Assembly (NCBI GenBank): GCA_029243165.1
Contig: JAQWSN010000020.1
Location: forward strand, 1 to 39,414
Source of the DNA: Flavobacteriaceae bacterium
GTDB lineage: Bacteria; Bacteroidota; Bacteroidia; Flavobacteriales; Flavobacteriaceae
Reading direction: 5' to 3'
DNA: 39,414 nucleotides
Part shown: piece after piece, positions 1 to 9,309 of the stretch
How positions within the stretch are numbered: the stretch's first letter is position 1
Layout: every line of letters begins with the position of its first letter
Position numbers and translations under genes: made by a program
Notes under the pieces: model-generated
Database searches by the model: none
What the model was told of the DNA's origin: nothing
What the model saw: the letters and a program-made list of their open reading frames with translations, nothing else

Positions 1-217
1 TACAAATAACTTCTGTAGTGTCAGAATCTGAAACTTGAACATTACCTTTTTCTAATTTTAAGGCCGTAGCGGGATGATATTTCTTCTTATTGGAGGAAAC
101 TACCGATGTTTTTGGATTTTTCAAAGGGGCTAGAGATTTGACTTTATTGGGCGAATTTACTATTTTTTTAGTAAATGTCAGAGTTTGGAGTATTACCAGA
201 TTGTTTACTAAATTAAT
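1..217 (-). CDS. Open frame running off the left edge, no start codon
   Basis: On the minus strand a frame stays open from an in-frame TAA (complement of 218-220) to the left edge, about 72 codons. It has no ATG. The only conventional alternative start is a TTG at the complement of 122-124, which would begin MKNPKTSVVSSNKKK. The product is Lys/Ser/Thr-rich and I do not recognise it. A perfect 14 bp palindrome, CTAAATTAATTTAG (208-221), sits at its upstream limit and could be an operator or a weak terminator for the nitroreductase gene. It may be the start of a real gene to the left, a decayed fragment, or chance. Confidence 0.22.
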   Translation of the reverse strand, partial: MNLVNNLVILQTLTFTKKIVNSPNKVKSLAPLKNPKTSVVSSNKKKYHPATALKLEKGNVQVSDSDTTEVIC

Positions 218-291
218 TTAGCTAAACATTAGATCGCAAAAAGTAACTTTTCCTCAGTTATGAGAACGCATACTGAAACAAGAAAACAGAT

Positions 292-1014
292 TTACAACTC
301 CCGATACACCTGATCAAAAGGAATTCGAAAGCGCTTTCCATAGACCCCTTCAGGTTTCCGGATTCCGCAACCGATAACCATACTAATTTGCGCTGCAGAA
401 GGGAGGTTTAGAGTCCGCTTGATGCGCTTGGAATCAAAACCTTCCATAGGACAGGTATCGTAGCCTTGAGCGGCCATACTTACCATAAAATTTTGAGCAG
501 CCAAAGCCGTACTTTTATGACCCACAACCCGCAAATCACCTGAGGTTACCTCTCGATAACTAACTTTTCGCATTCCGTCCCAGTTGGCTTTGAGTTTATG
601 TACAACCCCCCTCCAAAATGAAGTTCCACGGTACAGGTTGGGAATAATTTTCTGATAATAAGTCAAAGCTCCTTTGATTTTTGCCTCATCCTCGGGAGTC
701 TTTACGTTAGATCGGATAAAGTCCACATTGGACTGAATGCGCTCTTTCCATAAATCCAAGCGAACAACTGGGATAACCAATTCTTGTGCAGTTTTAGCCG
801 CAGGTTGATTGTAACAGTTTTTAGCGATTTCTTTTTTGAGTTCGGGACTGGTAACGTGATAAAATTCCCAAAGCTGCAAATTACTACTCGTAGGGGCAAG
901 TGAGGCTTGCTCAATACAGTATTTTACCTTTTGGGTATCAATGGGTTTTTCCGGATCATAAACTCGTACGGATCGTCGGTGGGCGATTGCTTCGCTAACT
1001 GTTTTTTCTTTCAT
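292..1014 (-). CDS. Nitroreductase family protein
   Basis: Predicted FMN-dependent NAD(P)H oxidoreductase of the nitroreductase fold, 240 aa, cytoplasmic. The N-terminal RRSVRVY motif and the following LAPTSSNLQLWEF segment are the phosphate/FMN-binding signature of the family. Near the C-terminus AAQGYDTCPMEGFD and MVIGCGIRKPEG fit the second flavin-contacting region. The start at 1014 lies 7 bp after the stop of the upstream aldehyde dehydrogenase, so the two are probably co-transcribed and may act on the same class of reactive electrophiles (inference). The physiological substrate cannot be read from sequence; members of this family reduce nitroaromatics, quinones or enones. Confidence 0.85.
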   Translation of the reverse strand: MKEKTVSEAIAHRRSVRVYDPEKPIDTQKVKYCIEQASLAPTSSNLQLWEFYHVTSPELKKEIAKNCYNQPAAKTAQELVIPVVRLDLWKERIQSNVDFIRSNVKTPEDEAKIKGALTYYQKIIPNLYRGTSFWRGVVHKLKANWDGMRKVSYREVTSGDLRVVGHKSTALAAQNFMVSMAAQGYDTCPMEGFDSKRIKRTLNLPSAAQISMVIGCGIRKPEGVYGKRFRIPFDQVYREL

Positions 1015-1021
1015 TGGTCAA

Positions 1022-2380
1022 TTAAATTTTTTTAAGAATCCATTTCAATGCGTTAAGGGATTTTGGATAGGGAGCATAACGCTGAGGTAAGTCAAACCAA
1101 AAGGAACGTTTTACAATGGGTTTGACATGACTAAAAAGTTCAAAGCTATGCTTTCCATGATAGCTGCCCATTCCGCTCGGTCCAATTCCTCCAAAGGGTA
1201 AGTTGGGATTGGTAAAATGAATTACAGAGTCGTTGACTACAGCACCACCAAAAGGATAATGCAACAACATTTTTTGAATAAATTTTTTGTTTGTACTAAA
1301 AATGTAAAAAGCCAATGGATTTTTTAATTCCGAAAGGACTTTGTCCAGCACCTTTTCCGTCTCATAACTGAGAATGGGCAAGATAGGACCAAACACTTCT
1401 TCGGTAAATAAACTGCTTTCTGCCGGAGGATCTAATACCAACGTTGGCGCAAAAAAGAGAGAATCTTTATCGTGTTGCCCGCCATAAACGACTTTTTGCC
1501 CTTTTAAATCGTTGGTGAGTTTGTCAAAATGTTTTTCGTGAATGATACGTCCATAGTCTTTTGAGCGGGAGCTGTCCTTTCCATAGGCCCTTTCAATTTC
1601 TATGCCTAACGCTTTGATCAATCCTTCCTGATATTCTTTTTTAACGAGTATGTAATCGGGAGCAATACAGGTTTGTCCACAATTTAAAAACTTACCAAAT
1701 ACGATCCGACGTGCTGTTTTTTGAAGGGAAGTAGATCCGTCAACAATACAGGGACTTTTTCCACCCAGTTCTAAGGTGATGGGTGTAAGGTTTTTTGCCG
1801 CGGCTTGAGCGACAATTTTTCCAACTGCGGTACTTCCTGTAAAAAAAATGTAATTCCATTTGAGTTGGAGTAGGGCTTGGGAAGTTTCTGCATCTCCTTC
1901 AATGACTTTTACCCAATTTGAAGTAAAAACACCCTCCAGAAGAGTGAGGAGTAGTTTGGAGGTATGGGGGGCGTGTTCTGAGGGTTTTAAAACCACAGAA
2001 TTTCCAGCTGCAACTGCACCTATGAGGGGTATCATGGCCAATTGAAAAGGGTAGTTCCACGGAGAAATAATCAAAACAGAACCGTAAGGCTCGGATAAAA
2101 TAAAATCTTGTGAAGGAAAATTGAGCAAGCTTCCCGATACTCTTTTGGGTGCTGCCCAGTTTTTGAGATTTTTAATAAACAGATCAATCTCTTTTTGCAC
2201 CATTAAAATCTCACTGGTGTAGGATTCAAACTCGGGTTTTCCTAAATCAGCACGCAATGCCTCAATGATTTGGTCTTCGGCTTTATGAATGCTTTTTTTT
2301 AATTGTTTTAAATGTGCAATGCGAGTAGCGACTCCCTCTGCTTTCAGTTTATTAGAAAACAGTTTTAGATCGTCTACCAT
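1022..2380 (-). CDS. Aldehyde dehydrogenase family protein
   Basis: NAD(P)-dependent oxidation of an aldehyde to the acid; 452 aa from the chosen start, as in the short ALDH class 3-like subfamily. Visible motifs are ISPWNYPFQLAMIPLIGA (substrate/NAD region), FTGSTAVGKIV (nucleotide binding), LELGGKSPCIV with the general-base Glu, and NCGQTCIAPDY with the catalytic Cys. The C-terminal PFGGIGPSGMGSYHGK is typical of the family. An ATG at 2446 is possible, but a promoter -7 box lies at 2427-2434, between the two candidates. The start at 2380 (MVDDLKLFSNKL) also begins where the family helix begins. First gene of a two-gene unit with the nitroreductase. The substrate is unknown. Confidence 0.88.
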   Translation of the reverse strand: MVDDLKLFSNKLKAEGVATRIAHLKQLKKSIHKAEDQIIEALRADLGKPEFESYTSEILMVQKEIDLFIKNLKNWAAPKRVSGSLLNFPSQDFILSEPYGSVLIISPWNYPFQLAMIPLIGAVAAGNSVVLKPSEHAPHTSKLLLTLLEGVFTSNWVKVIEGDAETSQALLQLKWNYIFFTGSTAVGKIVAQAAAKNLTPITLELGGKSPCIVDGSTSLQKTARRIVFGKFLNCGQTCIAPDYILVKKEYQEGLIKALGIEIERAYGKDSSRSKDYGRIIHEKHFDKLTNDLKGQKVVYGGQHDKDSLFFAPTLVLDPPAESSLFTEEVFGPILPILSYETEKVLDKVLSELKNPLAFYIFSTNKKFIQKMLLHYPFGGAVVNDSVIHFTNPNLPFGGIGPSGMGSYHGKHSFELFSHVKPIVKRSFWFDLPQRYAPYPKSLNALKWILKKI

Positions 2381-2426
2381 TTTTTGATTAAGGGTATGTA
2401 CCTTTAAATCCAAGTTAATTTTTCTC

Positions 2427-2434
2427 CAAAGATA
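2427..2434 (-). promoter_or_regulatory. Bacteroidota -7 box upstream of aldehyde dehydrogenase
   Basis: On the minus strand this reads TATCTTTG, an exact TAnnTTTG. It would start transcription near 2420, about 40 nt before the ATG at 2380. No TTG is present at the ideal 19 nt upstream spacing, so the -33 part is weak. It argues against the ATG at 2446 as the start. Confidence 0.45.
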
Positions 2435-2553
2435 AGGTAAAAACAACGGACTAATTTAAAGGCTCTGACTGTATTAAATTTAACTTTAAAAGTAACTGAT
2501 TATCAATTATTTAAATACTTTATTTCTCTGTTGAATGTTGGAGTCAAAACAGG

Positions 2554-2571
2554 GGAGGAACTAAGGTGATG
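2554..2571 (+). promoter_or_regulatory. Unusually good Shine-Dalgarno and alternative ilvD start
   Basis: GGAGG at 2554-2558 stands 7 nt before a GTG (2566) and 10 nt before an ATG (2569), both in frame with ilvD. Strong Shine-Dalgarno sites are rare in this phylum. If used, IlvD gains a 13-14 residue extension ([13 protein letters not shown]) before the family's usual start at 2608. I saw no exact TAnnTTTG box or attenuator hairpin in 2447-2565. Confidence 0.35.
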
Positions 2572-2607
2572 AAACAAATTTTTACATTCGTTAGACAAAA
2601 TAGTACA

Positions 2608-4284
2608 ATGGCGTTAAACAAATACAGTAAAGCAGTTACTCAAGATCCAACTCAACCCGCAGCTCAAGCGATGCTTCATGCTATTGGAATGACGGATGAA
2701 GATTTTCAAAAACCTTTAATCGGAATTGCTTCCACAGGGTATGAAGGAAATCCTTGTAACATGCATCTCAACGAACTTGCGCAAGAAATTAAAGTTGGAA
2801 TCAACGCTCAAGCTTTGGTGGGTTTGGTTTTCAATACCATTGGGGTAAGCGACGGAATTTCAATGGGGACGCCCGGAATGCGCTTTTCATTGCCTTCAAG
2901 AGATATTATTGCAGATTCTGTAGAAACGGTGGTCCAAGCCATGTCATATGACGGTGTAGTAACGGTAGTAGGTTGTGACAAAAACATGCCCGGGGCTTTG
3001 ATGGCCATGCTACGTCTGAACAGACCCGGAATATTAGTTTACGGAGGAACCATAGCAGCTGGTTGTCACAACGATAAAGAATTGGATGTAGTTTCAGCAT
3101 TTGAAGCTTGGGGAGAAAAAGTGGCGGGAACCATTGACGAAAAAGAATACAAAAGCGTAATCCAAAAAGCTTGTCCTGGAGCCGGTGCCTGTGGGGGGAT
3201 GTACACAGCCAACACCATGGCATCTGCCATCGAAGCTTGTGGGATGGCACTACCCTTCAATGCGTCAAACCCCGCGGTGAGTAAAGATAAAAAAGAGGAA
3301 TGTGGTGCCTTAGGAGCGCATTTAAAAAATCTTTTGGAAAGAGATTTAAAACCTAGAGACATTGTTACTAAAAAATCACTTGAAAATGCCTTGAGGTTGA
3401 TTGCCGTTTTGGGGGGATCTACCAATGCAGTGCTTCATTTTTTAGCCATCGCAAAAGCAGCTAATATTGAACTTACAATTGATGACTTCCAAAAAATTAG
3501 TGATACAACTCCCTTCTTAGCTGATTTAAAACCCAGCGGTAAATATTTAATGAAAGACTTACATCAAGTCGGAGGAGTCCCAGCGGTTTTAAAATACATG
3601 TTGGCACAAGAAATGTTGCATGGAGATTGCATGACCGTAACGGGTAAAACACTGGCCGAAAACCTTGCCGATGTCCCTGATTTAACGAAAGGACAAACGG
3701 TAATTCGACCCATAGAGCAACCCATCAAACCCACAGGACACATTCGTATTTTGAAAGGAAATTTGGCAGAAGGAGGATCAGTAGCGAAAATTACAGGGAA
3801 AGAAGGACTTTTATTTAAAGGACCTGCACGTGTTTTTGACGGAGAGTATGCTGCCAATCAAGGAATTAAAGATGGCAAGGTAAACGCCGGTGAGGTTGTT
3901 GTAATTCGATACGAAGGACCCAAAGGAGGCCCCGGTATGCCCGAAATGTTAAAGCCAACTGCAGCCATTATGGGTGCTGGTTTGGGAAAAAGTGTCGCAT
4001 TGATCACTGACGGTCGTTTCTCTGGGGGAACACACGGTTTTGTCGTTGGACATATTGTACCTGAAGCTCAAGAAGGAGGAACCCTAGGGTTACTTAAAGA
4101 CGGAGATCTAATTACCATCGATGCAGAACAAAATACGTTGAGCGTAGCTTTAAGCGATGCGGAACTTGCTGAACGAAAAGCAGCATGGAAAAAACCCCCT
4201 TACAAATTTGAACAAGGAGTTCTTTACAAATACATTAAAAGTGTAGCAACAGCTTCTGAAGGTTGTGTTACCGATTCGGATTAG
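2608..4284 (+). CDS. ilvD: Dihydroxy-acid dehydratase
   Basis: Dehydrates 2,3-dihydroxy-isovalerate and 2,3-dihydroxy-3-methylvalerate to the 2-oxo acids, the third common step of valine and isoleucine synthesis; cytoplasmic Fe-S enzyme. The three iron-sulfur ligand regions are visible: [25 protein letters not shown] and [16 protein letters not shown]. The C-terminal part has [10 protein letters not shown] and the [19 protein letters not shown] motif typical of IlvD/Edd. Length is 558 aa. The start at 2608 ([13 protein letters not shown]) matches the usual flavobacterial N-terminus as I know it; a longer form from 2566/2569 is possible. First gene of the ilv operon, with ilvB starting 2 nt after its stop. 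Confidence 0.96.
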   Translation: MALNKYSKAVTQDPTQPAAQAMLHAIGMTDEDFQKPLIGIASTGYEGNPCNMHLNELAQEIKVGINAQALVGLVFNTIGVSDGISMGTPGMRFSLPSRDIIADSVETVVQAMSYDGVVTVVGCDKNMPGALMAMLRLNRPGILVYGGTIAAGCHNDKELDVVSAFEAWGEKVAGTIDEKEYKSVIQKACPGAGACGGMYTANTMASAIEACGMALPFNASNPAVSKDKKEECGALGAHLKNLLERDLKPRDIVTKKSLENALRLIAVLGGSTNAVLHFLAIAKAANIELTIDDFQKISDTTPFLADLKPSGKYLMKDLHQVGGVPAVLKYMLAQEMLHGDCMTVTGKTLAENLADVPDLTKGQTVIRPIEQPIKPTGHIRILKGNLAEGGSVAKITGKEGLLFKGPARVFDGEYAANQGIKDGKVNAGEVVVIRYEGPKGGPGMPEMLKPTAAIMGAGLGKSVALITDGRFSGGTHGFVVGHIVPEAQEGGTLGLLKDGDLITIDAEQNTLSVALSDAELAERKAAWKKPPYKFEQGVLYKYIKSVATASEGCVTDSD

Positions 4285-4286
4285 CT

Positions 4287-6020
4287 ATGGAAACAAATAC
4301 GAATGAAAAATTAAAAAAAGCAGCTAGCGAAGCTTTAAATATTTCTGGAGCAGAGGCTGTGATACGATGCTTGTTGGCCGAAGGTGCTAATCTAGTCTAC
4401 GGTTATCCTGGAGGAGCCATCATGCCAATTTATGATGAATTGTACAAGTTTCAGGATGAACTACATCATGTGCTTACACGCCACGAGCAAGGAGCAACTC
4501 ATGCCGCACAAGGTTTTGCACGTACTTCGGGAAAAGTAGGGGTGGCTTTGGCAACCTCGGGACCTGGAGCAACAAATTTGGTCACGGGTATTGCCGATGC
4601 TCAAATTGATTCCACACCCATGGTGTGCATTACCGGACAAGTAGCCTCCCACCTTTTGGGTTCTGATGCTTTTCAAGAAACCGATATCATTGGTATTTCT
4701 ACTCCTGTAACCAAATGGAATTATCAAATTACCAAAGCAAGTGAAATCCCTGAGATCATGGCAAAGGCTTTTTACATTGCTCGGTCTGGAAGACCCGGCC
4801 CTGTTTTGATCGACATCACCAAAGACGCACAGTTTGAGAAGTTCGATTTTGCATATCAAAAATGCGATGGCATCAGAAGTTATCAACCCTATCCAACACT
4901 TGTTATGGATGCGGTAGATGAAGCCGCAACCCTTATAGCTCAAGCTAAAAAACCACTCATAGTCTGGGGGCAAGGTGTAATTTTAGGAAAAGCTGAAGAA
5001 GAGTTTAAAACCTTTGTAGAAAAATCTGGAATTCCAGCGGTATGGACAATTTTAGGATTGTCTGCTTTACCCACTGACCACCCTTCTAATAGAGGAATGG
5101 TAGGAATGCACGGAAATTACGCACCCAATTTGTTAACCAACGAATGCGATTTACTGATTGCTGTAGGAATGCGTTTTGACGATCGAGTTACGGGCGATCT
5201 GACTACCTATGCCAAACAGGCGAAAATCATTCATTTGGAATTGGATCCTGCCGAGGTTAATAAAAATGTTTTGGCTGATGTTGTTTTGCTCGCAGATTGT
5301 AAAATTAGCTTAAAAGCACTTAACGATCGGGTTGAGGAAAAAACCTATCCCCAGTGGTTACAACGTTTTGATGAATTGGATGCCATTGAACATGAAAAAG
5401 TCATTCATTCTGATTTAAATCCATCCAAAACCGGACTTACTATGGGGGAAGCCATAGCCATGATCAATAAGCACTCTAACGGTGACGCTGTTATTGTGAC
5501 CGATGTAGGACAACATCAGATGGTGGCATGCCGCTATGCAAAATTCAATCAGTCTAAAAGCAACGTGACCTCTGGAGGTTTAGGCACCATGGGATTTGCA
5601 CTACCTGCGGCAATTGGAGCCAAAATGGGAGCTATGGATCGTGAAGTGGTCGCGGTTATTGGAGATGGAGGATATCAAATGACCATACAGGAATTAGGGA
5701 CTATTTTCCAACAGCATTTGGCTGTAAAAATTGTAGTATTAAACAATGATTTCTTAGGAATGGTGCGCCAGTGGCAACAACTATTTTTTGACAAACGCTA
5801 TGCTTCTACGGAAATGGTAAATCCAGATTTTGTGACCATAGCAAAAGGTTTTCAAATTGAAGCCAAGCGTGTTAAAGAACGTAAAGATTTAGATCTGGCA
5901 GTTCAGGAAATGATGACTTCAAAAAAACCCTATTTCTTGGAAGTTTGCGTCGAAAAGGAAGATAATGTTTTTCCAATGATAGCAACAGGAGCAAGTGTTT
6001 CTGACATAAGATTAGAATAA
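4287..6020 (+). CDS. ilvB: Acetolactate synthase large (catalytic) subunit
   Basis: ThDP-dependent condensation of pyruvate with pyruvate or 2-oxobutyrate, the first step of valine and isoleucine synthesis; works with IlvN. Length is 577 aa, normal for AHAS. The N-terminal pyrimidine-binding domain has YGYPGGAIMPIYDE and the catalytic-Glu motif RHEQGATHAAQGFAR. The central domain (about residues 195-340) has the FAD-binding layout. The C-terminal domain has the ThDP/Mg motif GDGGYQMTIQELGT followed by LNNDFLGMVRQWQ. The ATG at 4287 follows the ilvD TAG by 2 nt and precedes ilvN by 2 nt, so translation is tightly coupled. Confidence 0.96.
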   Translation: METNTNEKLKKAASEALNISGAEAVIRCLLAEGANLVYGYPGGAIMPIYDELYKFQDELHHVLTRHEQGATHAAQGFARTSGKVGVALATSGPGATNLVTGIADAQIDSTPMVCITGQVASHLLGSDAFQETDIIGISTPVTKWNYQITKASEIPEIMAKAFYIARSGRPGPVLIDITKDAQFEKFDFAYQKCDGIRSYQPYPTLVMDAVDEAATLIAQAKKPLIVWGQGVILGKAEEEFKTFVEKSGIPAVWTILGLSALPTDHPSNRGMVGMHGNYAPNLLTNECDLLIAVGMRFDDRVTGDLTTYAKQAKIIHLELDPAEVNKNVLADVVLLADCKISLKALNDRVEEKTYPQWLQRFDELDAIEHEKVIHSDLNPSKTGLTMGEAIAMINKHSNGDAVIVTDVGQHQMVACRYAKFNQSKSNVTSGGLGTMGFALPAAIGAKMGAMDREVVAVIGDGGYQMTIQELGTIFQQHLAVKIVVLNNDFLGMVRQWQQLFFDKRYASTEMVNPDFVTIAKGFQIEAKRVKERKDLDLAVQEMMTSKKPYFLEVCVEKEDNVFPMIATGASVSDIRLE

Positions 6021-6022
6021 GT

Positions 6023-6556
6023 ATGGAACAAAAAATTTTTACCATTTCTGTGTACACTGAAAACAATGTGGGACTGCTCAACAGAATCTCAGCCATTTTC
6101 TTAAAACGTCATATCAATATTGAGAGTTTTTCAACTTCCCAATCTGAAATTAAAGATGTTTTTCGTTTTGTAATCGTTGTTAAAATGACTGCCGAAAAGG
6201 TGGTCAAAATTGTCAAACAGATCGAAAAGCAAGTTGATGTAATCCGTGCTTTTTACCATACAGATGAAGAGACCATTTTTCAAGAAAATGCTTTGTACAA
6301 AGTAAAATCAAGCGCCTTGTTTGAAGAGCGGCAAATCCAAAACATCATTAAAGAAAGCCATTCCAACATAGTTACCGTCTCTCCTGAGTTTTTTGTGATT
6401 GAAAAAACAGGTTTTAGAAATGAAACCGAACAACTGCGAAAAGACTTGGAACCTTATGGACTTTTACAGTTTGTTAGATCGGGAAGAATTTCGGTAACCA
6501 AAGCAAAAATGGGAATCTCGGAAATATTGAATACTTTTAAAAACAACAATAAATAA
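6023..6556 (+). CDS. ilvN: Acetolactate synthase small (regulatory) subunit
   Basis: Regulatory subunit that activates IlvB and carries valine feedback inhibition. Length is 177 aa. The N-terminal ACT domain (about residues 5-80) reads [20 protein letters not shown], then the [13 protein letters not shown] segment where the effector loop lies. The C-terminal half (about 85-170) is the AHAS small-subunit C domain, ending in [11 protein letters not shown]. It starts 2 nt after ilvB and ends 4 nt before ilvC, matching a 1:1 partner of IlvB. Effector sensitivity is inferred from the family. Confidence 0.94.
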   Translation: MEQKIFTISVYTENNVGLLNRISAIFLKRHINIESFSTSQSEIKDVFRFVIVVKMTAEKVVKIVKQIEKQVDVIRAFYHTDEETIFQENALYKVKSSALFEERQIQNIIKESHSNIVTVSPEFFVIEKTGFRNETEQLRKDLEPYGLLQFVRSGRISVTKAKMGISEILNTFKNNNK

Positions 6557-6560
6557 AATC

Positions 6561-8033
6561 ATGTCAAATTACTTTAATCAATTATCATTAAGACAACAAC
6601 TGGATCAATTGGGTCAATGTCGATTCATGGACGCTTCAGAATTCGATCAAGGCATTAGTGCACTCGAAGGAAAAAAAATCGTGATTGTTGGCTGTGGAGC
6701 ACAAGGACTCAACCAAGGTCTGAACATGCGTGACTCGGGTCTGGATATTGCCTACGCTTTGCGTCAGGGAGCCATTGATCAGAAAAGAGCTTCTTACCAA
6801 AATGCCGTAAACAATGATTTTCAAGTAGGGACTTATGAAGCTTTGATTCCCACTGCTGATTTGGTCATCAATTTAACCCCAGATAAAAATCACAGTTCTG
6901 TTGTAAAGGCTGTAATGCCTTTGATGAAAAAGGGAGCAACCCTTTCCTATTCACATGGATTCAATATTGTTGAAGAAGGTATGAAAATACGTGAAGACCT
7001 AACTGTGATTATGGTAGCACCCAAATGTCCAGGTTCTGAAGTACGTGAAGAATACAAACGTGGTTTTGGCGTACCCACTCTCATCGCGGTTCACCCTGAA
7101 AATGACCCACAAGGTCATGGATTGAATCAAGCGAAGGCTTATGCTTTTGCAACGGGAGGGCATCGTGCAGGAGTGCTAGAGTCCTCTTTCGTAGCCGAAG
7201 TAAAATCGGATTTGATGGGGGAACAAACCATACTTTGTGGTGTATTGCAAACGGGTTCTATTTTGAGTTTTGATAAAATGGTAGCCGAAGGTATTGAACC
7301 CGGCTATGCCGCTAAATTGATTCAATACGGTTGGGAAACCATTACCGAAGCACTCAAACACGGAGGCATCACCAACATGATGGACCGACTATCGAATCCT
7401 GCTAAAATAAAAGCATTTGAACTTTCGGAACAGTTAAAGGAAATTTTACAGCCCCTCTTTGAAAAACATATGGACGATATTATGTCCGGACATTTTTCAA
7501 AAACCATGATGGAAGATTGGGCAAATGATGATAAAAATCTATTGTCGTGGAGAGCTGCTACGGGTGAAACGGCTTTTGAAAAAACGACCATCACAGAGCA
7601 AGAAATTTCAGAACAAGAGTTTTTTGATCACGGTATTTTAATGGTTGCTTTTGTAAGAGCTGGGGTAGAATTAGCCTTCGATACCATGGTTGCTGCAGGA
7701 ATTAAAGAAGAATCGGCTTATTACGAGTCACTTCACGAAACTCCGCTGATTGCCAATACCATTGCCCGAAAAAAATTATTTGAAATGAATCGGATCATAT
7801 CAGACACCGCAGAGTACGGGTGCTATTTATTTGATCACGCCGCCAAACCCATGCTTGCTGATTTTATGAAAGGAATCAAAACAGATGTTGTGGGTTCCGG
7901 TCTTGAGGTAAAAGATCATGGTGTAGATAATAAGCAATTGATTGATATCAACGAGATTATTCGTTACCACCCTGTAGAGATGGTGGGCTATGAGCTTCGA
8001 GCTTCCATGACTGCAATGACCAAAATTGTATGA
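6561..8033 (+). CDS. ilvC: Ketol-acid reductoisomerase (class II)
   Basis: NADPH- and Mg-dependent isomeroreduction of acetolactate or acetohydroxybutyrate, the second common step. At 490 aa it is the long class II form (as in E. coli and plants), not the roughly 330 aa class I. The Rossmann motif is [15 protein letters not shown]. Downstream, [20 protein letters not shown] is the KARI signature. The duplicated C-terminal knotted domain carries the acidic metal ligands ([12 protein letters not shown] and the second-copy equivalents). The TGA at 8031-8033 overlaps the 5' end of ilvA when ilvA is read from its TTG. Confidence 0.96.
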   Translation: MSNYFNQLSLRQQLDQLGQCRFMDASEFDQGISALEGKKIVIVGCGAQGLNQGLNMRDSGLDIAYALRQGAIDQKRASYQNAVNNDFQVGTYEALIPTADLVINLTPDKNHSSVVKAVMPLMKKGATLSYSHGFNIVEEGMKIREDLTVIMVAPKCPGSEVREEYKRGFGVPTLIAVHPENDPQGHGLNQAKAYAFATGGHRAGVLESSFVAEVKSDLMGEQTILCGVLQTGSILSFDKMVAEGIEPGYAAKLIQYGWETITEALKHGGITNMMDRLSNPAKIKAFELSEQLKEILQPLFEKHMDDIMSGHFSKTMMEDWANDDKNLLSWRAATGETAFEKTTITEQEISEQEFFDHGILMVAFVRAGVELAFDTMVAAGIKEESAYYESLHETPLIANTIARKKLFEMNRIISDTAEYGCYLFDHAAKPMLADFMKGIKTDVVGSGLEVKDHGVDNKQLIDINEIIRYHPVEMVGYELRASMTAMTKIV

Positions 8034-9285
8034 TGTGAAAACACTCCCTTCAGTTGAAGGAGTTCGACAAGCTGCAACTCGGTTGGATAATGTAATCCGA
8101 AGAACTCCATGGGAATTTAACAAGCGTTTGTCAGCAATGACAGACGCTTCGGTTTTTATTAAACGCGAAGATTTACAACAAATTCGCTCGTTTAAAATCC
8201 GCGGAGCCTACAACAAAATTAGCTCTTTAACTAAGGCAGAACGAACCGGAGGAATCGTCTGTGCCAGTGCAGGAAATCATGCCCAAGGTTTTGCTTTTTC
8301 TTGCCAAAAACTCCAAATTCAGGGAGATGTTTACATGCCGGCCACAACACCCCAACAGAAAGTGTCTCAAGTGCGTATGTTTGGAGGAGAATTCATCGAG
8401 ATCGTTCTCACTGGAGATACCTATGATGCCTGCCAAAAACACGCATTAAAGGCTTCAAAAAAACAAGGTAAAACATTCATTCATCCGTTTGACGATAAAG
8501 AAGTGATCGAAGGACAAGCAACTATGGCACTGGAAATTTTAAATCAGTCGTCGGCTTCATTGGATTACATTCTGGTTCCTGTTGGTGGAGGAGGTTTAAT
8601 TTCTGGAATTATTACAGTAATGAAGTCCCTTTCACCTAAAACCAAAATAATAGGAGTAGAGCCCCAAGGCGCTCCCTCGATGCAAAAAGCACTTGAAGCA
8701 GGACAACGGATCTCTTTAAAAAAAATGGATCGTTTTGTGGACGGTGCCGCAGTGCGTCAAGTAGGTGAATTGCCTTTTGAAATCTGCAAATCGAATTTGA
8801 GTGAAATCATAACGGTTGCCGAGGGACAGATTTGTCAAACCATACTGGATCTGTACAATAAAGAAGGTATCGTTGCCGAACCTGCAGGTGCACTTGCTTT
8901 GGCAGGATTGGAAATGCTGAAAACAAATTTTAAAGGTAAACGAATTGCTGTATTGCTTTGCGGAGGTAATAATGATATTTTACGAATGCCTGAAATCAGT
9001 GAACGCGCTTTGCTTTATGCCAATCTAAAACATTATTTTTTGATCGACTTTCCCCAACGTGCGGGTGCGCTCAAGGAATTTGTTACCGATATTTTAGGCC
9101 CAAACGATGACATTACGCATTTCGAGTTTTCCAAAAAAAGCTACCGAACAAACGCATCTGCTGTGGTTGGGATCCAATTAAAAGAGGCAACAGATTTTTC
9201 GCTTTTGGTAGAACGAATGAAAATCCATAACTTCAAATTCGATTATTTGAACGAAAAGCAAAATTTGTTTCAATTTTTAATCTAA
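8026..9285 (+). CDS. ilvA: Threonine dehydratase (biosynthetic)
   Basis: PLP enzyme converting threonine to 2-oxobutyrate, the committed step to isoleucine. Length is 419 aa, the shorter type with a single C-terminal ACT-like domain (about residues 330-419). The PLP lysine lies in [24 protein letters not shown] and the phosphate-binding GGGGLISGI loop follow. There is no suitable ATG. The frame begins with TTG at 8026, inside ilvC, or with GTG at 8035 just after the ilvC stop; the first internal Met (MTDASVFIK) would remove part of the fold. The ATG at 8033 that overlaps the ilvC TGA is out of frame. Last gene of the ilv operon. Confidence 0.94.
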   Translation: MYDVKTLPSVEGVRQAATRLDNVIRRTPWEFNKRLSAMTDASVFIKREDLQQIRSFKIRGAYNKISSLTKAERTGGIVCASAGNHAQGFAFSCQKLQIQGDVYMPATTPQQKVSQVRMFGGEFIEIVLTGDTYDACQKHALKASKKQGKTFIHPFDDKEVIEGQATMALEILNQSSASLDYILVPVGGGGLISGIITVMKSLSPKTKIIGVEPQGAPSMQKALEAGQRISLKKMDRFVDGAAVRQVGELPFEICKSNLSEIITVAEGQICQTILDLYNKEGIVAEPAGALALAGLEMLKTNFKGKRIAVLLCGGNNDILRMPEISERALLYANLKHYFLIDFPQRAGALKEFVTDILGPNDDITHFEFSKKSYRTNASAVVGIQLKEATDFSLLVERMKIHNFKFDYLNEKQNLFQFLI

Positions 9286-9309
9286 AAACGCTAAGAAAAA
9301 GAAGACATT

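Noticed and set aside
2569-2607. Leader peptide or attenuator for the ilv operon
   Set aside because: The 13 codons are in frame with ilvD and contain no run of Ile, Val or Leu codons. No terminator/antiterminator pair is visible upstream of 2608.
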